Shown here one piece after another: positions 18,970 through 27,557 of a stretch of 64,000 bases of DNA. The stretch spans positions 1,736,001-1,800,000 of the forward strand of contig OZ006972.1 in NCBI GenBank assembly GCA_963931255.1, in the 5' to 3' direction. The notes beneath the pieces were generated by a model, which had not been told where the DNA came from, searched no databases, and saw only the letters and a list, made by a program, of their open reading frames with translations. Numbering within the stretch: position 1 is the first letter of the stretch; every line of letters begins with the position of its first letter. This DNA is from CALUVN01 sp944323595. Its GTDB lineage: Bacteria > Cyanobacteriota > Vampirovibrionia > Gastranaerophilales > Gastranaerophilaceae. Made by a program: the position numbers and the translations under genes.

Positions 18970-19135
18970 ATACCTAAATACCCTTTTATTTAACTCTATT
19001 CTACCGTTAAATGTTTTATTCCGTATCCTCTATATGAATTAATGATTTTTCTCACAAAGTCAATGAAGAATATAATGTCTTTACCTATATCAAGATAACT
19101 ATCATTTAGGCTGCCCATATATTAAGCTAAACTAA

Positions 19136-20173
19136 TTATTCCCACGGTTTTACAAGAAATTTGATTGCTTTGCCGTCTATATGCTGGTTCATCGCCCATT
19201 CAATATCTTTTAATCCGATTGTTTTTGTTATTAATTTTTCTACTTCAACATCACCTGATGCGATATAATCAAGAGCCTGACGGAAATATTTCGGGGTATG
19301 GTGGAATACGCTCATTAATCTAATATCACCGTAGTGCATTTTAGTTGTATCAAAGGTTACTTTAGAGCCTGATTTACAGCCGCCAAAGAAATGTACAGTA
19401 CCTCCGGGTCTGACAAATGTAAAAATTCTTTCCCAGATTTCCGGCAGTCCCACGCATTCTACTGCAACATCAAGCCCTTTTCCCTCTTCTGTGAAATCAA
19501 GGAAGATTTTTTCAGGGTTAGGATACTTTTTCAAATCCACAATTTCATCGGCGTGTGCAAATTCATCAGCCATTTGAAGTTTTAGCGGATTTCTGCCTGC
19601 AACGATTACTTTAGCGCCTTTTAGTTTTGCAAGTCTTGCAAACATCAGACCTATAGGCCCGATGCCGATAATTCCCACTGTCTGACCCTCTTTTATTCCG
19701 GTCCTTTCTACTCCGTGAACAACATTTGCAAGCGGTTCGCAAAATGCAGCTTTATCAAAACTAAGATTGTTAGGAAGAATAAGAGTATTCTTTTTTACAA
19801 TTCTTGCCGGAACAGTTATATATTCAGCATAAGCGCCGTTCAAAAGGTCAAGGTTTTCGCAAAGGTTATATTCTTCGCGTTTACAGAAAAAACATTCTCC
19901 GCACGGTGCGGAATTTGCGGCAACTACGCGGTCGCCGACTTTCAGATTGTCAACATTTCTGCCGACTTTTTCAACTATACCTGCAAATTCATGCCCGAAT
20001 CCGGACGGGATATTTTTTATCAAAACAGGATGTCCGCGGCGGAATGTTTTTACATCGGTGCCACAGGTGAGTGCTGACATCACTTTTACAACAATTTCAC
20101 CGTCTTCAGGCGGTTTTACCATAACTTCTTCATATCGTATGTTTTGAGGTCCGTAGTATTGTATAGCTTTCAT
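19136..20173 (-). CDS. Zinc-dependent medium-chain alcohol/polyol dehydrogenase
   Basis: MDR-superfamily NAD(P)-dependent oxidoreductase, 345 residues. Catalytic-zinc region GHEFAGIVEKVGRNV with CGTDVKT, structural-zinc cysteines in APCGECFFCKREEYNLCE, and Rossmann motif GIIGIGPIGLMFARLAK. It resembles sorbitol, threonine and galactitol-phosphate dehydrogenases, but the substrate cannot be set from sequence alone. A second paralogue lies 9 bases upstream in the same direction, so the two are likely co-transcribed and act in one pathway, perhaps sugar-alcohol oxidation or interconversion. Confidence 0.85.
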   Translation of the reverse strand: MKAIQYYGPQNIRYEEVMVKPPEDGEIVVKVMSALTCGTDVKTFRRGHPVLIKNIPSGFGHEFAGIVEKVGRNVDNLKVGDRVVAANSAPCGECFFCKREEYNLCENLDLLNGAYAEYITVPARIVKKNTLILPNNLSFDKAAFCEPLANVVHGVERTGIKEGQTVGIIGIGPIGLMFARLAKLKGAKVIVAGRNPLKLQMADEFAHADEIVDLKKYPNPEKIFLDFTEEGKGLDVAVECVGLPEIWERIFTFVRPGGTVHFFGGCKSGSKVTFDTTKMHYGDIRLMSVFHHTPKYFRQALDYIASGDVEVEKLITKTIGLKDIEWAMNQHIDGKAIKFLVKPWE

Positions 20174-20182
20174 ATTTATCCC

Positions 20183-21190
20183 TTAAAACTTTATGTAAGC
20201 TTTTAAAATTTTGTTGCTTACTGTATCTTCAACCGCCTGTTCTATTTTGTCAAAATCATAAACAGTTGAAATATTTTTTACGTTAACTCTTCCTGATTCG
20301 AGTAGTTTGAGAGAATCTTTAAGGTCTTCAATAGCAGGGGAATAACTGCCTAGCACCGTTAATTCTCTGTAGTAAATTTCATTGTTTGCATAGCCTTTAT
20401 TTTGCGGGGTACTTGCAAAAACAAGAATTTTCCCGCCGTTTCTGACTGTATCAAGCGCAACATCTATTGTTTTATCGGCTCCTGATGTCATAAATACAGC
20501 ATCAACGCCGTAATTTTCCGTTTTTAATTTTACGTATTGTCTGGTGTAATCTCTGTCTTTTGAATTAAAAGCACTGATGCCGAATTGTTTAAGAATTTGT
20601 ATTCTGTCATCAAGTAAATCACAGCCAATAACTTTTACCCCCATTGCATTGAGCGCCTGTGACATCAAAATTCCGATTGAGCCTAATCCAATGACCAGCG
20701 CGGTATCACCTTTTCTCATCTGTGCTCTTTTAACTGCTCTTATGCAGCAGGCAAGCGGTTCATAAAAAGAGGCTTCAATTTCTGTCAGGTGCTTTGGTTT
20801 GAGGTGCGCTACATTTTTCAGGTGTTCTTCTGAAACAAAAATATATTCGCTAAAACCACCCGGCTCCAGATTAGTTTTTTTGAAATGCTCGCACATTGAA
20901 ACATTGCCGTTTTTGCAGTAAATACATTTTCCGCACGGAATATGGTGGGAGGTTATAATAATATCATCTTTTTTAAATCGTGTAGACGAATTTATATCAA
21001 CAATTTGAGCGACAATTTCGTGCCCTAAAACAGTTCCGTCAGGGACAAGTTTATGCTGCAGTTTTACTATATCTGAGCCGCACAATCCGCATCCTAAAAG
21101 CTTTACTATTGCTCCTTTACGATTGTTCAGTGATATACTGTCCCTCTCTTCAATTTCAATTTTGTCATTTTTTAAAACGGCAGTTTCCAT
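20183..21190 (-). CDS. Zinc-dependent medium-chain dehydrogenase, tandem paralogue
   Basis: Second MDR dehydrogenase, 335 residues, same layout as its neighbour. Catalytic zinc in GCGLCGSDIVKL and GHEIVAQIV, structural zinc in HIPCGKCIYCKNGNVSMCE, cofactor motif LVIGLGSIGILMSQALN. It diverges from the next gene by sequence well below close-duplicate level, so the two likely handle different substrates. The C-terminal DKIEQAVED is typical. It is the first gene of the pair and divergent from the GNAT-like gene at 21263 across a short 72-base gap. Confidence 0.85.
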   Translation of the reverse strand: METAVLKNDKIEIEERDSISLNNRKGAIVKLLGCGLCGSDIVKLQHKLVPDGTVLGHEIVAQIVDINSSTRFKKDDIIITSHHIPCGKCIYCKNGNVSMCEHFKKTNLEPGGFSEYIFVSEEHLKNVAHLKPKHLTEIEASFYEPLACCIRAVKRAQMRKGDTALVIGLGSIGILMSQALNAMGVKVIGCDLLDDRIQILKQFGISAFNSKDRDYTRQYVKLKTENYGVDAVFMTSGADKTIDVALDTVRNGGKILVFASTPQNKGYANNEIYYRELTVLGSYSPAIEDLKDSLKLLESGRVNVKNISTVYDFDKIEQAVEDTVSNKILKAYIKF

Positions 21191-21262
21191 AAATTACACC
21201 TCTTTAAAAATTTTAGCACAAACAATCTTGCGATTTATCTAAATAGATTATATAATAAATAT

Positions 21263-22240
21263 ATGAGCACAATCAGAAGATTAAATTTTTGGGATTCTCC
21301 TAAGCTTAAAAAAATGATATTTTATCTTGAAAGCGGCGAAAACCTCAGAAAAGATTTGATGAGCGAAGCTTTCCGTTTTGTGCATCGATATATTCCTTTG
21401 AAATACAGATTTATGCCGGAATCATACATTCTTCTTGACGGGAAAGAAATTATCGGACTGGTTACGGTCGCCCCGACACTTGGTAACCCGTATAAACTTA
21501 ATATCACCCGTCTGGTTTTCGATAAAAATTTTTATGATGCCGGTAAACAGTTGATTGAATTTGTAACCTCAAAATACGCGGCAAAAGGCGCTGTCTCATT
21601 TACTGTTGCCGTTGACCAGTGTCATGATGAGTTGATTAATCTTTTTATAAACGGATGCGGGTTCAGACATTGTTCTTATGAAAATTTATGGAAACTCAGC
21701 GGGCTGGAATTTCCTGAAAGGGTATCATCTTTCAGATATTTTCAAAATTCAGATGCAGCGGAAGTTTCTGAATTGTATAACGGCGAATTAATTGATATGT
21801 TTAAGCATTCCTTAAAACGTGCTCAAAATGAGTTTAAGGAGCCGTTATTTGAAGGGATTACAAATTTTTATAAAAACCGGTATGTTCTTGAAGATTCCGT
21901 AAAACGTAGAATTATTGCCTATATGTCGCTTACTACGACAGATAACCTTAATTACATAATCGATTTGACCCAAAGTTCAGGATATGATTTCAATTATGAT
22001 GAAATATTAGGTTTTGCCATCAGAGAAATAGCCCGCAGAAAAACGGTGTTTTATCCTTTTGTAAAACAAAAACAATACACCAGGGCGTCAGGCAAATTTG
22101 AAGATTATCTTCACTCAAAAAATTGTCAGTGTATTCAAACCCAGCTTGTGCTGGTTAAAGACTTCTATAGACCTGTTAAACAGGAACAAAATGCCCTGCA
22201 GGTGTTCTTGTTCGGCGAAAACAGAATTACCGCAAATTAA
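21263..22240 (+). CDS. Uncharacterised protein, probable GNAT-type acyltransferase fold
   Basis: A 325-residue cytoplasmic protein. The first half resembles a GNAT N-acetyltransferase: YILLDGKEIIGLVTVAP as the central strands, then ITRLVFDKNFYDAGKQLIEFVTSKYAAKGA where the acetyl-CoA loop would be, but without a clean Q/R-x-x-G-x-G/A motif. The second half repeats a weaker version of the same pattern (RRIIAYMSLTTTDNLNYIIDL). It may therefore be a double-GNAT protein with one or both sites degenerate. It is followed 62 bases on by ilvC, in the same direction. Function unknown. Confidence 0.5.
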   Translation: MSTIRRLNFWDSPKLKKMIFYLESGENLRKDLMSEAFRFVHRYIPLKYRFMPESYILLDGKEIIGLVTVAPTLGNPYKLNITRLVFDKNFYDAGKQLIEFVTSKYAAKGAVSFTVAVDQCHDELINLFINGCGFRHCSYENLWKLSGLEFPERVSSFRYFQNSDAAEVSELYNGELIDMFKHSLKRAQNEFKEPLFEGITNFYKNRYVLEDSVKRRIIAYMSLTTTDNLNYIIDLTQSSGYDFNYDEILGFAIREIARRKTVFYPFVKQKQYTRASGKFEDYLHSKNCQCIQTQLVLVKDFYRPVKQEQNALQVFLFGENRITAN

Positions 22241-22302
22241 TTTATAAATTTTTCTTATTTGTGTTAAGATTTTACATAGGAGTATAAAGAAAAGAGGCGC
22301 TT

Positions 22303-23328
22303 ATGGATAAGCTTAAAATTTATCTTGATAAAGATATAGACTGTGACTTGATTAAAACAAAAAAAATAGCAGTAATAGGATTTGGTTCTCAAGGATACGG
22401 ACAATCAATGAATTTAAAAGATTCCGGATGTGACGTGGTTCTTGGTCTGCGTTTGGGCGGAAGTTCCGATGTTAAAGCGAAAGATTACGGCTTTAAAACT
22501 ATGGCTATAAAAGATGCAGTTCAGTGGGCTGATATCGTTCAAATCCTTATTCCGGATGAAGTTCAGTCTAAAGTTTATGAAGATGAAATTAAGCCTTATA
22601 TGAAAAAAGGTCAGTATTTGATGTTCTCTCACGGGTTTAACATTCATTATAAAAAGATAGTTGCACCGGAAGATGTTAACGTAATTATGGTTGCTCCAAA
22701 AGGTCCGGGGCATACTGTAAGAAGCGAATATCAAACAGGCAGAGGCGTTCCGTCATTAATTGCCGTGTACCAAAATCCGGCAGGAGACGCTAAAGAAGTT
22801 GCACTGTCTTACGCGGCAGCAATCGGTGCAGGCAGAGCAGGTATTATAGAAACTACATTCCGCGAAGAAACAGAAACGGATTTGTTCGGAGAACAGGCTG
22901 TTATTTGCGGCGGTGTTTCCGCACTTATAAAAGCAGGGTTTGATGTTCTGGTTGAAGCCGGATATTCACCTTATATGGCTTATTTTGAAGTCTTACATGA
23001 GATGAAACTTATCGTAGATTTGTTCTTTCAAGGCGGGCTTAAAGATATGCGCTATTCGATTTCCAATACCGCAGAATACGGTGATATGACCAGAGGTCCG
23101 AAAGTTATCGGTGAGGAATCAAAAGCGGCTATGCGCGCACTTTTAAAAGATATTCAATCAGGCGCGTTTGCAGAAGAATTTTTGACCGAAATGAAATCAG
23201 GATGTACAGAGTTCAATAGATTAAGAAAAGAAAATCAGGAGCATCTGATTGAAAAAATCGGTGAAGAAATCCGCTCATCATTCATCTGGGGTACCAGTGA
23301 TAAAATTATTGACAGAAACAAAAATTAG
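22303..23328 (+). CDS. ilvC: Ketol-acid reductoisomerase
   Basis: Second step of valine/leucine and isoleucine synthesis: Mg-dependent alkyl migration and NAD(P)H reduction of acetolactate or acetohydroxybutyrate. The N-terminal cofactor motif is VIGFGSQGYGQSMNLKDSG, with MVAPKGPGHTVRSEY and the Mg-binding EETETDLFGEQAVICGG. The 341 residues are the short class I form. The cofactor loop reads LRLGGSSDVKAKDYG, where Ser residues suggest an NADPH preference, which is inference. It stands apart from other ilv/leu genes. An RBS AAGAGG precedes ATG; no leader peptide or T-box was visible upstream. Confidence 0.96.
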   Translation: MDKLKIYLDKDIDCDLIKTKKIAVIGFGSQGYGQSMNLKDSGCDVVLGLRLGGSSDVKAKDYGFKTMAIKDAVQWADIVQILIPDEVQSKVYEDEIKPYMKKGQYLMFSHGFNIHYKKIVAPEDVNVIMVAPKGPGHTVRSEYQTGRGVPSLIAVYQNPAGDAKEVALSYAAAIGAGRAGIIETTFREETETDLFGEQAVICGGVSALIKAGFDVLVEAGYSPYMAYFEVLHEMKLIVDLFFQGGLKDMRYSISNTAEYGDMTRGPKVIGEESKAAMRALLKDIQSGAFAEEFLTEMKSGCTEFNRLRKENQEHLIEKIGEEIRSSFIWGTSDKIIDRNKN

Positions 23329-23341
23329 ATAACGAGGTAAA

Positions 23342-24184
23342 ATGTTCAGCACTGAAGATATTTATGAAGTAGTAGTTTTTTCTATCGGCGATACCAAAGC
23401 CGGCACTAAAATGGGAAAATTACAGTTAAAAGATACTAAAGACGATTCTGTTTTGAATTGTATATTGTGGGAAGAAGCTTTGAACAGAATGGATTCAAAA
23501 CTTTTCCGCACAGGCAATCAATTGAGAATTGTGTCGGGTTCTTTTAATGAAAAATTCAACAATTGCCTTGTTTCTGCTCTGGAACTTATAAAGGAAGCGA
23601 AAACAGGGCTGGATTTGCCTGAACGTGAAAAGCTCTACAGCGAAATCCTATCTTATGTTAATAATTTCAAAAATGAAAAATTAAAGAATTTTATTCTGAG
23701 ATATTTTGAAGAACATAAAGAGTTAATTATGGTGATGCCGGCTGCAAAACTAATGCATCATAATTATGTAGGAGGCCTGCTTCAGCATATTTTTGAATGT
23801 TTACAGTTCGCAGAAATTAATATGGCTCTATTTGCCCATCCTTTGGATGAAGACGATATCTACGGCGCGTGTATTTTGCATGACATTGGCAAAATTTTTG
23901 AGTACACAATAGATGTAGAAACAGGTCTTGTTGATTACGCGGAAGGCTTCCAGAAAGAATGGATTACGCATTCACAATACGGTTTTTCCGTATGTATGGC
24001 GAACGGGTTCAATAAAATTGCCCGTATGATTGCTGCTCACCACGGGCGTGCAGAATGGGGCGCAATTATTGACCTGAACGAGAAAGATTTGGAGCCGGAA
24101 TTGTATTTCATCCATCTTGTTGATAACCTTTCTGCTAAATTCGGAAAAATTAATATTTCGCTTCTGGAAAAGAAAGAGGTGTAA
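23342..24184 (+). CDS. HD-domain 3'-5' exoribonuclease, YhaM type
   Basis: An OB-fold nucleic-acid domain (about residues 5-85, GTKMGKLQLKDTKDDSVLNCILW) is followed by an HD metal-dependent phosphohydrolase domain (about 130-270). The latter has HHNYVGGLLQH, ILHDIGKIFEY and AAHHG as metal ligands. This is the YhaM layout, a 3'-to-5' RNase (and DNase) known from Firmicutes; 280 residues versus about 314 there. It lies 13 bases after ilvC and runs straight into the two kinase-like genes, so an operon on the plus strand is likely. The kinase pair may recycle its nucleotide products, which is a guess. Confidence 0.8.
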   Translation: MFSTEDIYEVVVFSIGDTKAGTKMGKLQLKDTKDDSVLNCILWEEALNRMDSKLFRTGNQLRIVSGSFNEKFNNCLVSALELIKEAKTGLDLPEREKLYSEILSYVNNFKNEKLKNFILRYFEEHKELIMVMPAAKLMHHNYVGGLLQHIFECLQFAEINMALFAHPLDEDDIYGACILHDIGKIFEYTIDVETGLVDYAEGFQKEWITHSQYGFSVCMANGFNKIARMIAAHHGRAEWGAIIDLNEKDLEPELYFIHLVDNLSAKFGKINISLLEKKEV

Positions 24185-24186
24185 CA

Positions 24187-24861
24187 TTGGCTAAATTGAC
24201 TGAAAAACACAATTTAAAAGGCACACTTATATGCGTTGAGGGGATAGACGGTTCCGGAAAATCTACCCAGCTTGCACTCTTGCGTGACTGGCTGAAATCT
24301 ATCGGACAGGATGTCATCTTCACCGAGTGGAATTCTTCTATGCTAATTTCACAGACAACAAAGTTAGCAAAAAAGAAAAATTTGCTTTCACCTCGTACAT
24401 TCAGCCTTTTGCACGCTGTTGATTTTGCTGACAGACTTAAGCAGATTATTGAACCAGCTCTAAAGGCCGGTTTTATCGTTCTTGCTGACAGATACGCTTA
24501 TACGGCATTTGCCCGTGACGTCGCAAGGGGTGTTGACAGGCAATGGGTTCGCAAAGTTTACGATTTTGCTATCAAACCCGATTTAGCTGTTTATTTTGAT
24601 ATCAAACCCGAAACTGCCATGAATAGAATTTGTTCAAACCGTGCGCCCAAGTTTTATGAAGCAGGCATGGATTTGAAATTGAGTAATGACCCTTACGAAA
24701 GTTATTTGATTTTCCAATCAAGAGTTATTAAAGAATATCAGAGTATGGTAGATGAATTCGGACTTGTCAAACTTGATGCGGATGATTCTATTCACTCAAA
24801 ACAGGTTGCAATCAGAACTTTACTGAGAGAAATTCTTAAAGAAAAAGGGATTGAGGTGTAG
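24187..24861 (+). CDS. Thymidylate-kinase-like nucleotide kinase, first of a tandem pair
   Basis: P-loop NMP kinase of the Tmk superfamily, 224 residues. Walker A is EGIDGSGKSTQL; the DRY motif is in LADRYAYTAFARDVARG. The REPGG loop that binds dTMP in true thymidylate kinases is replaced by TEWNSS, so the substrate may not be dTMP. The start is TTG at 24187: GAGGTG of the preceding gene's end lies 7 bases upstream and no better start exists. It is nearly contiguous with the YhaM-like gene before it (2 bases) and the paralogue after it (3 bases). Confidence 0.75.
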   Translation: MAKLTEKHNLKGTLICVEGIDGSGKSTQLALLRDWLKSIGQDVIFTEWNSSMLISQTTKLAKKKNLLSPRTFSLLHAVDFADRLKQIIEPALKAGFIVLADRYAYTAFARDVARGVDRQWVRKVYDFAIKPDLAVYFDIKPETAMNRICSNRAPKFYEAGMDLKLSNDPYESYLIFQSRVIKEYQSMVDEFGLVKLDADDSIHSKQVAIRTLLREILKEKGIEV

Positions 24862-24864
24862 ATT

Positions 24865-25536
24865 ATGGAAAATTTTAAAAGAAAACATGATTACGAGGGA
24901 CTCCTTGTTGTTATAGAGGGGACTGACGGTTCCGGTAAATCTACCCAGCTTGAACTTTTGAAGCGTTATATGCAGGATATGTCATACGGCGTTATGGTAT
25001 CTGAGTGGAAAACGTCAAGGTTAATCGCAAAAGTTATTGATGAGGCAAAGGAACGTAATCTTTTGAATGCTTCAACATACAGCCTTTTGTATGCAGCTGA
25101 TTTTGCAGACAGATTGGAAAACCAGATTATACCTGCGCTTAAAGCCGGATTTATTGTACTTCTGGACAGATATTATTATACTGCGTTAGCACGTGATGTT
25201 GTGCGCGGTCAGGATATTGAATGGGTTAAGAACCTCTATGAATTTGCGCCTGAACCGGATCTGGTATTTTACCTTGACATGCCGGTTGATATACTTTTGA
25301 AACGTATAATCGGAACAACGGGGCTTGATTTTTATGAAAGCGGACGGGATATAGGTTTTTCTACTGACTTTTACAAGAGTTTTGAAATCTATCAGAACAG
25401 ATGTCTGGAAGAATACAACAGAATGAAATCCGAATACGGTTTTATCAGTATAGACGGGACTAAATCTGTAGAAGAAATTCATGATGAAATGAAGCACCAC
25501 GTGCAGGAAATTCTGGACACAGGAATTTTAGATTAA
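24865..25536 (+). CDS. Thymidylate-kinase-like nucleotide kinase, second of a tandem pair
   Basis: A 223-residue paralogue of the preceding gene, clearly derived by tandem duplication. Walker A is EGTDGSGKSTQL, the REPGG position reads SEWKTS, and the DRY motif is LDRYYYTALARDVVRGQD. Both copies keep all catalytic features, so neither is a decaying duplicate. Differences lie mainly in the C-terminal third, the likely substrate-lid area. No gene in the window encodes a canonical REPGG thymidylate kinase, so one of the two might still supply dTDP. Confidence 0.75.
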   Translation: MENFKRKHDYEGLLVVIEGTDGSGKSTQLELLKRYMQDMSYGVMVSEWKTSRLIAKVIDEAKERNLLNASTYSLLYAADFADRLENQIIPALKAGFIVLLDRYYYTALARDVVRGQDIEWVKNLYEFAPEPDLVFYLDMPVDILLKRIIGTTGLDFYESGRDIGFSTDFYKSFEIYQNRCLEEYNRMKSEYGFISIDGTKSVEEIHDEMKHHVQEILDTGILD

Positions 25537-25558
25537 ACAGTCTTCAAAATTAAATTGC

Positions 25559-25600
25559 AACACGAATAAAGACCTTTGCAGCATTAGTCTTTTTGTGGAT
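25559..25600. terminator. Terminator between convergent operons
   Basis: AAAGAC (25568-25573) pairs with GTCTTT (25587-25592), extended by CAC/GTG, with TTTTT inside the 3' arm on the plus strand. It falls between the kinase pair (plus) and the GspE-like gene (minus). Confidence 0.5.
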
Positions 25601-25659
25601 GCTAACTTTTTCAAGTAAATTTTATTGCAGGGCATTTTAATATTTATAGTACGATTATT

Positions 25660-27048
25660 TTATGCCAGATATTTTTGCATAGTTTCTTTATCAAAAACTT
25701 CTATGCTGTCTTTTGAATGTATAAATATCATACAGGAGATAAGAGATTTTAGCGTTTCAAAGTCAGAAAAGGCAAGTTTATTACGCAAATCTTCCATATT
25801 GTTTGCAAGAAATTCCATTATAATTGTTTTGTTATCAAATACAAGATTGGAAAAATAATCGAAAGATTCTTTTGTTTTTACACCTTCCATATAGATAATA
25901 TCAGGTGATTGAAACTCAATAAATCTTGCAGCTTTATCCATATTAAAGCCTACATTTTCGTTGAGTTCGCACTGGTTAACATTTTTTAAATTGTATTTTG
26001 AAATACTTTCCAGAGTCATAATATTTTTATTGGTATTTCTGGTTGCAGCATCAAGCAGCAATGAATAAATAACGTGAGTTTTTCCGCTCAAAGGCGAGCC
26101 GCAAACTATGATTATCCCCGGAGTATCTAACGCTTGCTTTACTTTATTAAGATTTTGGGCATCCGAAATCATTTTAGAAAGTTCAAGCGGCGGTTTGTAG
26201 ATTTTGAGAAAAATCCTTTCTCCCATAATAGTCGGGAATGTAGATATACTTGCAATCAGGTTGATGTCATCCACTTTAAAAGAAAGTTTTCCGAGCTGCG
26301 GCACTTCACTAACTGACGGATCAAGTTTTGCGAGTGTTTTCAATTTTGATACAAAAGAACCTGTCAAAACTGTCGGAATAGCACCTTTGTTTTGAAGTTC
26401 TCCGTTTTTTTTGAAATTAACGACCAGACCAGTGTCTTCGCATTGAAAACTTACTTCGTGGACATTTTCAATTATTGCCTGCTTTAGGATTGCTCTTATT
26501 ATTTTTTGAATGTGGCTGTCGCTCAAATCTTCGCTGTGAAGTTCATCAAGCCAGTTATAACCGGCATTTTCTTCTGATGTAAAAATATCTCCCACAGTTG
26601 CATCAGTCTTGTAATATTCGTCAATTTTTTTTAAGATGCTTGTTTCAGAAGAGATAACAGGTTCAATTGAGCACTCTGCAGATTCGACAATTTTATCTAT
26701 CGCAAATAAATCCAGAGGATCCGCCATTGCAACTGTCAGAGTAGCTTCAATTTTAAACAACGGAATAATTTTATAACGTTTTGCGTCAGTTATATTGATA
26801 TATTTAAGGCATTTTGTATCAAGAGTGTAATCGTTCAGGTTAACAGACGGAATATGCAATTTGGACTCAAGAAAATTAATCAGAGCATCTTCTGTAAGAA
26901 TACCTGAGTTGATTAAAGCCTGTCCGATATTAATATTCTGAGCGGCAGCAATTTCCTGAGCCTGTTCCAGTGTCTCAAACGGAACAAGACCGGCTCTTAC
27001 AAGATCATATTTCAATTTTTCAAGGGTTTTATTTGTAACTGTTTCCAT
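25660..27048 (-). CDS. Degenerate GspE/PilB-family ATPase with MshEN domain
   Basis: A 462-residue relative of type II secretion / type IV pilus assembly ATPases. The N-terminal MshEN-like domain (about 10-130) has NIGQALINSGILTEDALINFL, a fold that binds c-di-GMP in some members. Near residue 315 there is a Walker A, CGSPLSGKTHVIYSL. The downstream catalytic boxes are eroded: the DPD-x-GEIRD Asp/Walker-B region reads SPDIIYMEGVKTKES, the His box reads IIMEFLANNMEDL, and the zinc tetracysteine is missing. It may bind but not hydrolyse ATP. It starts 1 base after the response regulator, with which it forms an operon, so a signalling role is more likely than pilus assembly. Confidence 0.75.
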   Translation of the reverse strand: METVTNKTLEKLKYDLVRAGLVPFETLEQAQEIAAAQNINIGQALINSGILTEDALINFLESKLHIPSVNLNDYTLDTKCLKYINITDAKRYKIIPLFKIEATLTVAMADPLDLFAIDKIVESAECSIEPVISSETSILKKIDEYYKTDATVGDIFTSEENAGYNWLDELHSEDLSDSHIQKIIRAILKQAIIENVHEVSFQCEDTGLVVNFKKNGELQNKGAIPTVLTGSFVSKLKTLAKLDPSVSEVPQLGKLSFKVDDINLIASISTFPTIMGERIFLKIYKPPLELSKMISDAQNLNKVKQALDTPGIIIVCGSPLSGKTHVIYSLLLDAATRNTNKNIMTLESISKYNLKNVNQCELNENVGFNMDKAARFIEFQSPDIIYMEGVKTKESFDYFSNLVFDNKTIIMEFLANNMEDLRNKLAFSDFETLKSLISCMIFIHSKDSIEVFDKETMQKYLA

Positions 27049-27049
27049 C

Positions 27050-27427
27050 TTATTTTTCTACCTGAGAGCCTAAATACTGATCAACCTTTTTAACAACTTC
27101 ATCAAGGTCAAAAGGTTTTGTGATATATTCGTCAACCCCTGTTTCTTCACCTATGAGTTTGTCTTCCTCCTGAGAGCGGGCTGTTACCATAAGTATTGGG
27201 ATATTTTTGTATTTGTTGTCATATTTTAAAAGTCTGCTGATTTTATAACCGTTAATTTTCGGCATCATAACGTCAAGAATAATTAAATCAGGCATAATTT
27301 CTTTTGCCAGTTTAAGCCCGTCTTCTCCGTTATAAGCGCAGTAGCAGGTATAGTTGGCAACTTCCAGCACAAATTTCAGACTTTCTACAATATCCTGTTC
27401 ATCATCAACGATTAAAATCTTTTTCAT
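27050..27427 (-). CDS. Single-domain response regulator (CheY-like receiver)
   Basis: A 125-residue receiver domain without output domain. Acidic pocket VDDEQD (residues 7-12), phosphoacceptor Asp in LIILDVMMP (near 53), Thr in LMVTAR, and Lys in YITKPFD. Sequence is closest to PleD/PhoB-type receivers. Because there is no DNA-binding part, it must act through protein contact, and the adjacent degenerate ATPase is the obvious partner. The kinase gene upstream (27558-29237) is the likely phosphodonor. It has its own extended -10 promoter. Confidence 0.92.
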   Translation of the reverse strand: MKKILIVDDEQDIVESLKFVLEVANYTCYCAYNGEDGLKLAKEIMPDLIILDVMMPKINGYKISRLLKYDNKYKNIPILMVTARSQEEDKLIGEETGVDEYITKPFDLDEVVKKVDQYLGSQVEK

Positions 27428-27454
27428 AATTTCCTCTACAATATACCCAATTTT

Positions 27455-27463
27455 ATTATAGCA
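27455..27463 (-). promoter_or_regulatory. Extended -10 promoter ahead of the response regulator
   Basis: Reading on the minus strand, TGCTATAAT matches the extended -10 consensus TGnTATAAT. Transcription would begin near 27449, 22 bases before the ATG at 27427. No -35 match was found, as is usual for extended -10 promoters. It would let the regulator and GspE-like gene be expressed separately from the kinase. Confidence 0.5.
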
Positions 27464-27557
27464 TATTTTTTCGGGGTACTGATATTGTAACGTTTTTTTA
27501 ATGTAATCTAACTCTCTATCTTTTCCATAAAAAGATAAATATTATTATAGTATGTGT

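Noticed and set aside
22241..22302. Leader peptide or T-box ahead of ilvC
   Set aside because: The 62-base gap has no run of branched-chain codons, no terminator/antiterminator pair and no T-box motif.
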